Origin: Pirellulales bacterium
GTDB lineage: Bacteria; Planctomycetota; Planctomycetia; Pirellulales; Thermoguttaceae
DNA: 54,337 nt
Assembly (NCBI GenBank): GCA_016935315.1
Contig: JAFGRD010000143.1
Coordinates: 1 to 54,337, forward strand
Reading direction: 5' to 3'
The position numbers were made by a program, and so were the translations under genes. The notes below the pieces were generated by a model. It saw nothing but the letters and a program-made list of their open reading frames with translations, had not been told where the DNA came from and ran no database searches. Positions 27,451-37,202 of the stretch are shown one piece after another. Every line of letters begins with the position of its first letter. Position 1 is the stretch's first letter.

Positions 27451-27708
27451 TCAATAAACGTCTTTCCCCGCCAAGGCCCTGCGTTTGGCGCGTGCCTGGC
27501 GGATCTTCACCTCCAAGTCGGCCCGGGCTTTGTGGGCCCAATCATCGAGTCGGCCGCACCACTCGTCGGCTTTCTTGTCGTGCAGGCTCAGGTCCGTGAT
27601 CTCGTGCTCCCGGCATGTCTGGGCTACTTCCCGCATGACGGCCGCCAGATCCAGCAGTCGCAGGGCGAACTGATCCAGCTTCTCGGGTCCGTAGGGCTGA
27701 AGTGTCAT
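27451..27708 (-). CDS. Small helical protein of a planctomycete type, function unknown
   Basis: The protein has 85 aa from the ATG at 27708 (MTLQPYGPEKLDQ); a longer start at 27780 with AGGA 5 nt upstream is possible. I recall similar proteins in Pirellulales starting at the equivalent of this inner methionine. It is entirely helical and charged: LLDLAAVMREVAQTCREHE, then LHDKKADEWCGRLDDWAHKARADLE and a basic end RQARAKRRALAGK. No known domain. It may be a small nucleoid- or RNA-associated protein. Confidence 0.6.
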   Translation of the reverse strand: MTLQPYGPEKLDQFALRLLDLAAVMREVAQTCREHEITDLSLHDKKADEWCGRLDDWAHKARADLEVKIRQARAKRRALAGKDVY

Positions 27709-28109
27709 GCTTTCTGCTGGTCTCTCCACCAAAAAAGTGTCCAAAAAACGGCCTGACGATCGGGCCTCCTCAGCCTTCATTCTAGTCCTGTTTCCGCCGA
27801 AATTCTACCGTCCCCGCCCCAGATGGGGTGGGAGATCAGCCAGAAATCCGGAATCTGGCTTGGCAGGAACCGGAATATTCTGGCCAAAACTCTGGTTGTA
27901 TTTATGTACAGTTCTTGCTACGGTTAGGGGCACCGTCCGGTAGTCAAATTCGCCCCTTGGCCCCAACGGGAGGATTCCGGCAGGCACCGCGTCGCGGAGA
28001 AAGAAACAGCAGAAGTCGGTGGTTTCTGGGGCGTGATCCCGACGATTAGTAACTCATTTTGGGGGTCGCTCGTCATGAGCTTGTCGATGGCCCAGATAGG
28101 AGAAAGACA

Positions 28110-28430
28110 ATGATCGCAGCGGTAGTTGTAGCCAAAATCCGCGGCCTGTTAGCCGAAGGGACCCTCTCCCAACGAACGATCGCGCGACAGCTCGGCGTCA
28201 GCCGGGGTACGGTTGGGGTGATTGCCCGGGGGAAACGTCCTAATTATGCCGACCGTGTCGACCGGGCGAGCGTCGCTGTCGTCGCACCTGCGGACCCGCC
28301 ACAGCGGTGTCCCGGATGCGGCGGTATGGTCTGGATGCCGTGTCGGCTGTGCCGAATTCGGGCGGCCAAGCAGAACCGTCGATTATTCGGCGACGACCAG
28401 CAACCGATAGCTCCCGCAGCCTCCGCCTGA
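28110..28430 (+). CDS. Small HTH/zinc-ribbon regulator
   Basis: The protein has 106 aa. AGGAGA lies 6 nt before the ATG at 28110. Residues about 5-42 form a resolvase/transposase-type helix-turn-helix (LLAEGTLSQRTIARQLGVS RGTVGVIARGKRPNY). Residues about 70-90 form a zinc knuckle (CPGCGGMVWMPCRLCR). I recall this pair in many planctomycete genomes in several copies; it is probably a DNA-binding regulator. The 329 nt upstream contain only weak promoter-like sequence. Confidence 0.8.
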   Translation: MIAAVVVAKIRGLLAEGTLSQRTIARQLGVSRGTVGVIARGKRPNYADRVDRASVAVVAPADPPQRCPGCGGMVWMPCRLCRIRAAKQNRRLFGDDQQPIAPAASA

Positions 28431-28559
28431 GGTATTGTTCAGTTAGTTGGTTGGTTCTGGCAGTCGGACCGGGTGGCGGCCTTTTGACGCATTGGCCGCT
28501 GAGATACAGGTGAGATCGGGCCCTTGGCGAGGGCGCCCCTAACCCGGGGGAGGTGAGGC

Positions 28560-31500
28560 ATGATGCGAAACCCATGGGCCGGCAGGATGGTCAGGGTCGC
28601 AGGGCTGGTATTCGGGTTGGCCTGGTCCGGGTTTTCCGGCGGCGGCGAGATTCCCCGCCCGGAGCATCCCCGCCCCGACTTCCGTCGCGAAGCGTGGCTG
28701 AACCTCAACGGCGTGTGGCAGTTCCGCTTCGATCCGGAGGATCGTGGCCTGGAGGAGCAGTGGCAGACGGCCAGCCGTTTCGAGGATCGGATCGCGGTGC
28801 CTTTTGGATGGCAGAGCAGGCTGTCGGGCGTTGGCGACACGACTGGGCAGACGATCGGTTGGTATCGCCGGACGGTTCGCGTCCCGCAGGCGTTCGAAGG
28901 CAAGCGCCTGTGGCTCCGCCTTGGTGCGGTCGATTGGGAAGCGCGGGTGTGGGTCAACGGCCGGGAGGCGGGGCACCATGAGGGGGGATACACGCCGTTC
29001 TCGTTCGATGTCACGTCGCTCGTCGGGCCGGATCGGGAGGCCGCGATCGTGGTCCGGGCGCTCGATGCGACCGATCCGGAACTACCGTTGGGCAAGCAGG
29101 TCTCCGGCTGGTATACGCCCACCAGCGGCATCTGGCAGACCGTCTGGCTGGAAGCCCGCCCCGCCTGTTACCTCAACACCTTGCGTCTGACGCCGTATCT
29201 CCGCGGTCGGCAATGGCTGTTGCGGGCGGAATTGGAGGCGGCGGGCCCCGACGGCCGGCTGGCGGTTGAGATGGCGTCGCCGCAGTCGAGCGTTCAGGAA
29301 TATCGCGGGTCGCTCGATCTGCAAGGCGGCCGGGGCCGGCTGTTGGCCTCGCTGGACGTCAACTCGCCGAAGCTGTGGACGCCCGAAAGCCCGTTTCTGT
29401 ACGACCTGACAATTCGGCTGACGGATGCCGGCGGCGCCGTCGACACGGTCCACACGTACTTCGGACTACGCACGATTGCAAGGGGCACGTTCGGCGACCT
29501 TCCGCACGAGGTGATCCTGTTGAACGACGAGCCGGTCTATCTGCGCGGCGCGCTGGACCAATCGTTCAATCCGAAGGGCGTTTACACGGCGCCCAGCGAC
29601 GAGTTCATGCGTCGCGACATGGAGATCGCCAAGAGGGCCGGCTTCAATTTCCTGCGGATTCACGTCAAGTCGGAGGAGCCGCGACGGCTGTATTGGGCTG
29701 ACCGGCTGGGCCTGTTGGTCATGGAGGACATGCCGTGTACGTTTGTGCAAAGCCCCCGCGCAAGGCAGGCGTGGGAGGAGACGATGCGGGCGACGATCGA
29801 GCGAGATCGGAACCATCCGTCGGTGATCGCCTGGTGTCTGTTCAACGAATCGTGGGGTCTTGGCGGCCGCCGTTTCCGGGAGGATCGCGACACGCAGCGT
29901 TGGGTCCTGAGACAGTGGGAAGAGGCCAAGAACGTGTTGGATCCGTCCCGGCTGGTCGAGGACAACTCGCCTTGCCTGTACGACCACGTGCAGACCGATC
30001 TGAACTCGTGGCACTTCTACTTCGACGACTACGCCCGGGCGCGGGACCACATCGAACAGGTGGTGGCGGCCACCCGGCCGGGTTCGGCGTTCAACTACGT
30101 TCCGGGCCGGCAGCAGGGGACGGAGCCGCTGATCAACTCGGAGTATGGAGCGGTTTCGGCCCGAGGCGGCGATCGCGACGTTTCCTGGGGGTTTCGCTAC
30201 CTGACCACGCAACTGCGGCGGCACGAGTTGATTACGGGCTACGTCTATACGGAACTGACGGACGTTGAATGGGAGCACAACGGCGTGGTGGACTACGACC
30301 GTTCGGCGAAGGATTTCGGCTACGAGGCCTTCGTGCCGGATATGACGTTGGCCGATTTGCAGGGCGCGGACTTCGTCGGCTTCGACGCCCCGCCGGCCAT
30401 CGAAGCAGCCCTCGGCGAGGAATTCACGCTGCCTCTGTTCGTCAGCCATTTTTCCACCCGGAGTGAGGCGCCGAGCCTGCGGTGGCAGATCGTCGGCGTC
30501 GACGACGTCGGGCAGCCGGTCAGCACGCCTCCGCGGACCGAACGGGTGACGTGGCAGCGTTGTCGCGTGAGGTTCCAGAAGCCGTTGCACGTTCACGTCC
30601 CGTCGGGCCGCTCCTTTGTCGGGGCGTTGTCGTTCGAGTTGCTCGACGAGCGCGACGAGCGCATCGCGGCCAACTTCGTCAACCTGATCGTGCGTCCGCC
30701 GCCTCCCGGCCTGGAGACTGACCAGCAACCTTCGAAGCACAGTCCGCGCGTCGAGGTGCTCGCTCCCCGACTGGTGGCGATCCGGTTCGATCCGGACGAT
30801 TTCGCGTCGTATCGAGCCGACGAGATGCAGTGGGATTGGCTAAATCGGGAGGGGAAATTCTGCGCCGTCGGCACCAGCGAAGTGGAGTATCGCCTGAAGC
30901 TGCCGGCATTCGTCCGCCATGCCATTCCCAGCCAGGTGGTATTGATGGCCGAATTGGCCACCAAGGCCGACGCCCAGCGGCTGGATTGGCCCTCGGTTCG
31001 CCAATTGTCCGACTACCCGCAGACCCAATCGCACAAGCACCCCGGAACGGTGAAAGTCCGCTTGCTGGATCGCACGCTTTGGGAATTCGAGTTGCCCGAC
31101 GATCCGGCCGATGCCCGGGGTGTGTTGTCTCACCAGGCGCTCTACCACGGCGGCAGCTACGGCTACCTGGTCCGCAGGAAGGCCGATCTGACGAAGTACG
31201 TCACGCTGCGCGAGGCGTTGCTCGGCGAGTCGACCATTTCCCTGGTGTTCAGCACGGCGAGCGAAGGCTGCGGACTGTCGCTTTACGGCCGGCAATTGGG
31301 ACGCTACCCGATCGATCCGACGATCATTATCCAGACGGCGCGGGACCTCTCGCAGCCGGTCGGTTGGACCTCCGATGACAAGGTGACCGTCGCTCGGCTT
31401 TTGGACCGGAGCCGAACGGTCAACGGGGTGGAGACGGGCGACAACGGCGGGCACGACTGGCGCTTGACGACCGAGAAACCGGCAGCCGATTGGACCACCC

Positions 31501-31892
31501 CGGCGTTCGACGATTCGAGTTGGGAGACCGGCACGGGCGGCTTTGGCCACGACGCGCCGCCGTGGCTCTACGTTCGCACGGCCTGGAAAACACGCGACCT
31601 CTGGCTTCGCACCGAGGTGCAACTCGCCTCCCCGCCGCTGGCAATGCTGCTGCGATACGGCCACGAAGGCGACAGCGAGGTTTACGTCAACGGCCGACTC
31701 CTTCTGCAAGCGACGGGTGGTTCACCCGACTATCAACACCGTCCCCTGTCGAAGAACGAGGTCGGTCTGTTCGCCGTGGGGCGCAATACAATCGCCGTCC
31801 ACTGTCGCCGAACCGGGGATCGACAAGGGATTGACCTGGGGCTGCGCTGGCTAGAGGTCGAGCCCGAGATGGCCGAAAAGGGCGCCCCGTAG
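28560..31892 (+). CDS. Secreted GH2-family glycoside hydrolase (beta-galactosidase/glucuronidase type)
   Basis: The protein has 1110 aa, after a very strong GGGAGGTGAGG site; a signal peptide precedes IPRPEHPRPD. The N-terminal jelly-roll (LNLNGVWQFRFDPED; WYRRTVRVPQAFEGKRLWLRLGAVDW; VWVNGREAGHHEGGYTPF) is classic GH2. An immunoglobulin-like domain and a TIM barrel follow, with the acid/base E430 in WCLFNESWG and the likely nucleophile E528 in INSEYGAV. The C-terminal 250 residues add a further sugar-binding-like beta-sandwich (WRLTTEKPAADWTTPAFDDSSW ... VYVNGRLLLQ). It releases a terminal sugar from a polysaccharide or oligosaccharide; galactose, mannose and glucuronic acid are all possible. 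Confidence 0.92.
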   Translation: MMRNPWAGRMVRVAGLVFGLAWSGFSGGGEIPRPEHPRPDFRREAWLNLNGVWQFRFDPEDRGLEEQWQTASRFEDRIAVPFGWQSRLSGVGDTTGQTIGWYRRTVRVPQAFEGKRLWLRLGAVDWEARVWVNGREAGHHEGGYTPFSFDVTSLVGPDREAAIVVRALDATDPELPLGKQVSGWYTPTSGIWQTVWLEARPACYLNTLRLTPYLRGRQWLLRAELEAAGPDGRLAVEMASPQSSVQEYRGSLDLQGGRGRLLASLDVNSPKLWTPESPFLYDLTIRLTDAGGAVDTVHTYFGLRTIARGTFGDLPHEVILLNDEPVYLRGALDQSFNPKGVYTAPSDEFMRRDMEIAKRAGFNFLRIHVKSEEPRRLYWADRLGLLVMEDMPCTFVQSPRARQAWEETMRATIERDRNHPSVIAWCLFNESWGLGGRRFREDRDTQRWVLRQWEEAKNVLDPSRLVEDNSPCLYDHVQTDLNSWHFYFDDYARARDHIEQVVAATRPGSAFNYVPGRQQGTEPLINSEYGAVSARGGDRDVSWGFRYLTTQLRRHELITGYVYTELTDVEWEHNGVVDYDRSAKDFGYEAFVPDMTLADLQGADFVGFDAPPAIEAALGEEFTLPLFVSHFSTRSEAPSLRWQIVGVDDVGQPVSTPPRTERVTWQRCRVRFQKPLHVHVPSGRSFVGALSFELLDERDERIAANFVNLIVRPPPPGLETDQQPSKHSPRVEVLAPRLVAIRFDPDDFASYRADEMQWDWLNREGKFCAVGTSEVEYRLKLPAFVRHAIPSQVVLMAELATKADAQRLDWPSVRQLSDYPQTQSHKHPGTVKVRLLDRTLWEFELPDDPADARGVLSHQALYHGGSYGYLVRRKADLTKYVTLREALLGESTISLVFSTASEGCGLSLYGRQLGRYPIDPTIIIQTARDLSQPVGWTSDDKVTVARLLDRSRTVNGVETGDNGGHDWRLTTEKPAADWTTPAFDDSSWETGTGGFGHDAPPWLYVRTAWKTRDLWLRTEVQLASPPLAMLLRYGHEGDSEVYVNGRLLLQATGGSPDYQHRPLSKNEVGLFAVGRNTIAVHCRRTGDRQGIDLGLRWLEVEPEMAEKGAP

Positions 31893-31917
31893 GACACGGA
31901 CTGCGCACGGCTCGGAT

Positions 31918-31972
31918 GGCCGCGAGCGCACTGTTCAGACGGCCGCGGGCGCACTGCTCAGACGGCTGCGGG
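31918..31972. repeat. 23-bp tandem repeat at the end of the response-regulator gene
   Basis: Two adjacent 23-bp units (31918-31940 and 31941-31963) differ at two positions, and a third, 9-bp partial unit follows. The stop codon of the REC-CheX gene lies within the second unit. Confidence 0.8.
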
Positions 31973-32845
31973 TACGGAGGCCGGTTGATCGACCAATCCG
32001 ACTTCGACCGTCACGTCGCCCAGAGGGCAATCGAACGGGATGCAGACGGGCGAGACACTGGAGGGGAAGTCGACCGAGAGGTTCTTTCCCGTAATCACCG
32101 TGGGAAGGCTCACGCGCAGTGCCAACTGCTCGAGCTGTGCCTTGGCGCCGCCGGCAATCATGTTGGCCAGTTCACCGACCGCGTCTACGACGTCCTCGTC
32201 GATCGCCAGGGGCCGCTGGCCGAGCAGGACCTCGGTGGCGGACAGCGCCGTGGCTCGGCTCAGACTGAGCACGACGGTTCCCTTGGCCTTTCCCGACAGG
32301 CCGATCATGCCGCTGATGTCGTGCTCCGGCGTGTGACTGCCTTTGGAGAACGGTTGCCCCCGAACCAGCTCGGTGCTTAGCATGGTATCGAACACGGAGA
32401 TGACCGAGGTGATGAACGGGTTGATGTACTCGACCTTCATGATCGCCCCGGTGCTCTGTTTGTACTGTTTGAGCACGTCGACGTGTTGACAGAACCTCTG
32501 CAGCTTCTCGCGGAGCACTTGGGCGTCGAACGGTTTGACCACGTAGTCGGAGACGCCGGCCTGGATCGCCTCCAACACGTTATCTCTCTCGGTCCGAACG
32601 GTGATCATCAGGATGGGGATTTGGGAACCCGTCTTGCGGATTGCCCGGGTGACCTGCACGCCGGTCCTTGCCGGCATTTCCCAATCGACGACGGCCAGAT
32701 CGTAGCGGTCCTGGGCGAAGCATTTGAGGGCCTCTTCGCCGTCACATGCTTCGACGACGTCGGTCACTCCCACGACCTCCAGTAGCCGTACGATTAGCTG
32801 CCGCATGGACTTGTCGTCGTCGGCAATCAGGACTTTCGTGCTCAT
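31958..32845 (-). CDS. Response regulator with C-terminal CheX-like phosphatase domain
   Basis: The protein has 295 aa. Residues 1-120 are a complete receiver: acidic D10/D11, phospho-acceptor D54 in AVVDWEMP, a conserved TVRTER switch region and K104-P in YVVKPF. Residues about 138-285 match the CheC/CheX/chemotaxis-phosphatase fold, with the E-x-x-N catalytic pair E225 and N228 in VGELANMI. CheX-type domains dephosphorylate CheY-type receivers, so this protein may switch itself off or dampen another receiver. It starts 4 nt after the hybrid kinase stop, so the two are one operon. Motility genes are not present in the window. Confidence 0.9.
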   Translation of the reverse strand: MSTKVLIADDDKSMRQLIVRLLEVVGVTDVVEACDGEEALKCFAQDRYDLAVVDWEMPARTGVQVTRAIRKTGSQIPILMITVRTERDNVLEAIQAGVSDYVVKPFDAQVLREKLQRFCQHVDVLKQYKQSTGAIMKVEYINPFITSVISVFDTMLSTELVRGQPFSKGSHTPEHDISGMIGLSGKAKGTVVLSLSRATALSATEVLLGQRPLAIDEDVVDAVGELANMIAGGAKAQLEQLALRVSLPTVITGKNLSVDFPSSVSPVCIPFDCPLGDVTVEVGLVDQPASVPAAV

Positions 32846-32849
32846 CGCG

Positions 32850-34877
32850 TTACCTTTCGCGCTGCGGTTGTCTCGACGCGTACTTGGCGACGATCGCCAA
32901 CAGTGCCCCGCGGTGAATCGGTTTGGCCATATAGTCGTCGCACCCGGCTTCGAGGCATATCTGCCGGTCTTCGGCCATCGCGTGGGCCGTGAGTGCGACG
33001 ATTGGCTGAGTCAGCCCTTCCGCACGCAGCCGCCGGGTGGCGTCGTAGCCGTCGAGAATCGGCATCTGCATGTCCATCAGGACGATGTCGAACGACTTGC
33101 CGTCTCTCTGGGCGGCCAGGGCAAGATCCACGGCCGCCTGGCCGTTGTCGGCCAGCGTGACCTCGGCTCCCGCCTTGCGCAGCACGAGCGAGATCAGCCG
33201 TTGATTGTCGGGGCCGTCTTCAGCCAGCAAGAGCCGGCAGTCCAGGGCGACCTGCTGCACGGCGTTCTCGGCCTCCGTCGGCCTGGTGCCGTAAGGGGCT
33301 TCCGACGGGTGCTCGAGCAGGCTGACTCCCTCGAGCGGCCCGGTGACGATCGTCAGCGTAAAGCTGCTGCCTTCGCCGAGAGTGCTGCGGGCGTGAATAT
33401 CGCCGCCGAGCATTTCGGCCAGCCGCTTGCTGGTGGCTAGCCCCAGCCCCGTGCCCCCGAATTCCCGGGTGCTTGACGTATCGGCCTGATAGAACGGCGA
33501 GAAGAGCCGGGCCATCTGTTCTTCGGCGATTCCGATGCCGGTATCGATCACTTCGATCTGCAGTTGCGGCTGGTCCTGCCGGTCTGCCAGCAGGCGAACC
33601 ACCACCCGCACACCGCCGAGTTCGGTGAACTTGATGGCGTTGCCAATGAGGTTGATCAGAATCTGGCGCAGCCGGGCCGGGTCGGTGTGGATGGTCTCAG
33701 GGATCGGCCCGTCGTGCTCGACCTTCAAGTCCAGCCGCTTGTCGACGGCCCGGACCCTCATCAACGAGACGACTTCGGCCAGGATTCCGCAGGGGGAGCA
33801 CGGCGTCGATTCGGTCCTGAGCCCGCCCGCCTCGATCATGGACAGGTCGAGGATGTTGCCAAGGATTTGGAGCAGATGGTCGGCGTGCTGAGAGATGGCC
33901 TGGAAGTGGTCATCCATCTCGCCCTGGCTGATGGGGCACTGCCGGGGACAGCTCTCGTTGAGCAAGTCGAGGTGTCCCAAAATGGCGGTCATGGGGGTGC
34001 GGATTTCGTGGCTCATGTTGGCCAGGAACTCGCCCTTGGCCCGGTTGGCGGCTTCAGCGTCGAGCCGGGCCCTGGTCAGGGCGATCTCGGTCAGCTTGCG
34101 TTCCGTGATATCCTGGTGGACCCCGATCATTCGCAAGGGCCTGCCGTCGGGGTCGCGTTCGACCACCTTGCCCATGCACTGAATCCACACCCAATCGCCC
34201 GTCTTGGTCCTCATGCGGAATTCGGGACGGTACGGCGTGCCGTGCTCCAGCTGCGCATGGAGGGCCTCGATCGTCCGCTGGGCATCGTCCGGGTGGATGT
34301 GCTCTTCAAAGAAACGAAAGTTTTCTTCCACCTCGTCGAGCCGATATCCCAACACTTCCGCCCAGCGCCGGCTGACGAAGTGCTCTCCGGTCTGCACGTT
34401 CCAGTCCCAGAATCCCAGGTTCGCGCTCTGCAGCGCGAGGTCGAGCCGATCCTTGCTCTGCCGCAATTCCTTTTCGGCCCTGCCGCGCTGGACAACGTAT
34501 TGCCACTCGCGCAGCACGCGCTCGGCGATCCGAGGCATCTCGGCCATGGTCGTCGCCGACTTGACCACATAGTCCATCGCCCCGGCCTTGATCGCTTCGA
34601 CGGCGGCTTCCTCGTTGCCGAAACTGGTCATCACCACGCTCGGAAAGGAAGGGGCGTCGACTCCCGACAGCAACTCGGTGCCCCTGCCATCGGGCAGGCG
34701 CAGGTCGACAATCAACAAGTCGGGCGGAGACTGCCGCACGCACGCACGTGCTTCTTCGAGCGTGCCGGCCACCGTCAATCGGACCCGGTCACCGCGCGAC
34801 GTGAACGCGCGCTGGATCAGGCCGGCGTGGGCCGGATCGTCTTCGACCAGCAAGATGCACAGAGGCGGCGTGACCAT
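32850..34877 (-). CDS. Hybrid sensor histidine kinase: REC-PAS-HisKA-HATPase-REC
   Basis: The protein has 675 aa from the ATG at 34877, where the receiver begins directly ([14 protein letters not shown]). Residues about 5-125 are a receiver with D58. Residues about 150-275 are a PAS/PAC domain ([11 protein letters not shown] ... [18 protein letters not shown]). HisKA has H290 in [13 protein letters not shown]. The ATPase has N and G boxes ([30 protein letters not shown]). The second receiver has D602 in LMDMQMP. No membrane segment or signal peptide is seen, so it is a cytoplasmic kinase of relay type. It passes its signal at least to its own receivers and probably to the REC-CheX protein encoded 4 nt downstream. 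Confidence 0.94.
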   Translation of the reverse strand: MVTPPLCILLVEDDPAHAGLIQRAFTSRGDRVRLTVAGTLEEARACVRQSPPDLLIVDLRLPDGRGTELLSGVDAPSFPSVVMTSFGNEEAAVEAIKAGAMDYVVKSATTMAEMPRIAERVLREWQYVVQRGRAEKELRQSKDRLDLALQSANLGFWDWNVQTGEHFVSRRWAEVLGYRLDEVEENFRFFEEHIHPDDAQRTIEALHAQLEHGTPYRPEFRMRTKTGDWVWIQCMGKVVERDPDGRPLRMIGVHQDITERKLTEIALTRARLDAEAANRAKGEFLANMSHEIRTPMTAILGHLDLLNESCPRQCPISQGEMDDHFQAISQHADHLLQILGNILDLSMIEAGGLRTESTPCSPCGILAEVVSLMRVRAVDKRLDLKVEHDGPIPETIHTDPARLRQILINLIGNAIKFTELGGVRVVVRLLADRQDQPQLQIEVIDTGIGIAEEQMARLFSPFYQADTSSTREFGGTGLGLATSKRLAEMLGGDIHARSTLGEGSSFTLTIVTGPLEGVSLLEHPSEAPYGTRPTEAENAVQQVALDCRLLLAEDGPDNQRLISLVLRKAGAEVTLADNGQAAVDLALAAQRDGKSFDIVLMDMQMPILDGYDATRRLRAEGLTQPIVALTAHAMAEDRQICLEAGCDDYMAKPIHRGALLAIVAKYASRQPQRER

Positions 34878-35197
34878 CGTTCCAGAAGTCTTCGTGCCGT
34901 GAAGTTTCGAGGGCAGCGTCCACGCAGCCTGCCCCCGTATGTGCCCATCCGGCTTACGGGGTACCTTGGCCCCCGAAGTCCGGCCCCAAGCGCTCACTAT
35001 AAAAGATAGCTCGTGCAACAGGCACGGTGACGAAGTAAATGTGGTAGGCCTGTAGCAGTTGCACAGCTTGTAGCACGTCGAACGCGAAAAGCAGCCCGCC
35101 GGCTTGCTCGCTCGACGACACGGCTGCCCGCGAAACTCCTCTTGCAAATTCAGCGGCAGTCGTTCACCATGGCACGGCCCGCACGAGGATCGAGTTG

Positions 35198-37180
35198 ATG
35201 TCGCTGGAAAACCCTCTCTTGCCGTCCGAGCTCGCGCCGCGTGAGGCCCGGTACCGCGAGTCGACGGTGGCCGCGATTGTGTTCGGCTTGGTCGTCGGCT
35301 CGATCATGAACGCTTCGATCGCCTACGCCGGCTTGAAGATCGGCTTCACCATTGGCGGCTCGGCCATCGCCGCGGTGCTGGGGTTTGGCGTGCTGCGGGG
35401 ACTGCTCCGGCGGGGCACCATCTTGGAGACCAATATCGGGCAAACGGTGGCCTCGGCCGTCAACATTCCCAACTCGGGCATCATCTTCACCGTGCCCGTG
35501 TTGCTGCTGCTCGATCCGGCCCAGAAGAAATACCCTCTGAGGGCCGACGACAGCCTGTTCTGGATGATGACGCTGGCGTGCGTGGCCGGGGCCGTACTGG
35601 GTTGCGCCTTCATCATCCCGGTGCGCAAACAGATGATCGACATTGATCGGCTGCGATTCCCCACGGGAACGGCCGTGGCGGCGATCCTCAAGAGCCCGGG
35701 GGCGGGCGTCACCAAGACCTTCGTGCTGCTGGCGGGGGTGGCGGTCGCCATGCTGGTCTTTCTGCCTGTCATGTTGCCGGCGATCAAGATCGGACCGAGG
35801 CCTGTCGCCGGCGCCGAAGACCGGCGGGAGCCGCTTTGGGGCTACGGTGATCTCCATTGGCGGATGCCCACTCCACGGCTGGCCAACCCGAACGATCCGA
35901 GCGATGTGCAACGCGAACGGCAAGCGTGGGCGCGGGTCGATCGCGACGGCGACCGTCGGCCTGATCTGATCCTCACGCACGAAACGATCGACGTCGGCCG
36001 CCTGTTCCATTTCCCCGATCAGGTGCTGTTCGTGTTTGCGATTACGCCGCTGTCGCTGGGAGCTGGCTACGTGACCGGGCGGGCCGGTCTGTTGGTCTTG
36101 GCAGGCGGTATTCTGGCGTATTTCGTGCTCAATCCGTTCGTGTTCGCGATGGGTTGGACGCCCGAGAGTATTACCGCCGCCGCAGTGCCCGAGTATGCCC
36201 ACGGGGCGTTCAACCGCCCGTTGGGGATCGGCATGCTGCTTGGCGGCGCCCTAATGGGGCTGGTGGTCTCTCTGCCTTCGATCCGGGAAGCGCTCAAGAG
36301 TCTGATGGCGGCCCGCCGGGATAATGCTTCGGGGGGCAGTGAGCTGGGTTTGCGCGTTCTGCTGCTGGCCGGGGGAGCGGCGGTCGCCGGCCTCTTCGTC
36401 GCGGCCGATGCCTTCGTCGGAAGCGACGGCGGCTGGCTGGGAGGGCTCAACCCGCACCTGCGGAGCCTGATCGTCGCTCTGGTCGGCGCCGTCTGGATCT
36501 GGTTCGGCGGCATCATCATCGCCCAATGCACGGGTATGACGGACTGGTCGCCGATTTCCGGCATGGCGCTGCTAACCGTGGTGCTGGTGATGCTCCTGGT
36601 CGGCGTGCAGGAAGTAGCCGGGGCCGTGCTGATCGGGGCGGCCATGTGCGTGGCCATCAGTTGTGCCGCCGACATGATGCAGGACCTGAAGACCGGACAT
36701 CTGGTGGGCGCTCAGCCCAAACGGCAGCAAATCGTGGAGTTGGCGTGCACCGGTTTGGGGCCGGTAATCACGATGGCCACGCTGCTGTTGATCGTAGCCG
36801 CCAACGTGCAGAGCGTGGGAACCCCCATCGGGCCGGGAACGCCGACGCCCGCCCCGCAAGCCGATGCTCTCAAGACGGTGGTCGAAGGCGTGCAGGGCGG
36901 CGAAATACCCTATGCCCTCTACGGGTGCGGGGCCGTGCTCGGAGTGTTGCTGGGGCTGGGATCGTTCGCCGGACTGGGTGTGCTGGTGGGACTGTCGATG
37001 TACCTGCCCTTCGAATACGTCCTCACGTACGGCGTCGGTTGCCTGATCCACATGGGTGTCTCGGCCGTGAAGGGAAAGACCTGGGCCGAGGAATGGGGCG
37101 TGCCATTTTGCGCCGGGTTGATCGTGGGGGAAGCCGTGCTCTCGTTGATCATCAACGCCGTGGTGCTCGGCTATGGTTAG
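35198..37180 (+). CDS. OPT-family oligopeptide/metal-chelate transporter
   Basis: The protein has 660 aa; the ATG at 35198 follows GAGGATCGAG. It has many membrane helices and the family's typical N-terminus (ESTVAAIVFGLVVGSIMNASIAYAGLKIG; AAVLGFGVLRGLL; ILETNIGQTVASA). OPT transporters take up oligopeptides or metal-chelator complexes with protons. Between helices, residues about 205-270 form a polar insert holding VDRDGDRRPDL (about 247-257), which looks like a calcium loop. The downstream gene starts 22 nt later and is probably co-transcribed. The gap to the divergent kinase gene (320 nt) shows no convincing promoter boxes. Confidence 0.92.
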   Translation: MSLENPLLPSELAPREARYRESTVAAIVFGLVVGSIMNASIAYAGLKIGFTIGGSAIAAVLGFGVLRGLLRRGTILETNIGQTVASAVNIPNSGIIFTVPVLLLLDPAQKKYPLRADDSLFWMMTLACVAGAVLGCAFIIPVRKQMIDIDRLRFPTGTAVAAILKSPGAGVTKTFVLLAGVAVAMLVFLPVMLPAIKIGPRPVAGAEDRREPLWGYGDLHWRMPTPRLANPNDPSDVQRERQAWARVDRDGDRRPDLILTHETIDVGRLFHFPDQVLFVFAITPLSLGAGYVTGRAGLLVLAGGILAYFVLNPFVFAMGWTPESITAAAVPEYAHGAFNRPLGIGMLLGGALMGLVVSLPSIREALKSLMAARRDNASGGSELGLRVLLLAGGAAVAGLFVAADAFVGSDGGWLGGLNPHLRSLIVALVGAVWIWFGGIIIAQCTGMTDWSPISGMALLTVVLVMLLVGVQEVAGAVLIGAAMCVAISCAADMMQDLKTGHLVGAQPKRQQIVELACTGLGPVITMATLLLIVAANVQSVGTPIGPGTPTPAPQADALKTVVEGVQGGEIPYALYGCGAVLGVLLGLGSFAGLGVLVGLSMYLPFEYVLTYGVGCLIHMGVSAVKGKTWAEEWGVPFCAGLIVGEAVLSLIINAVVLGYG

Positions 37181-37202
37181 GACTCGCAAGAGGCCGAATT
37201 CA

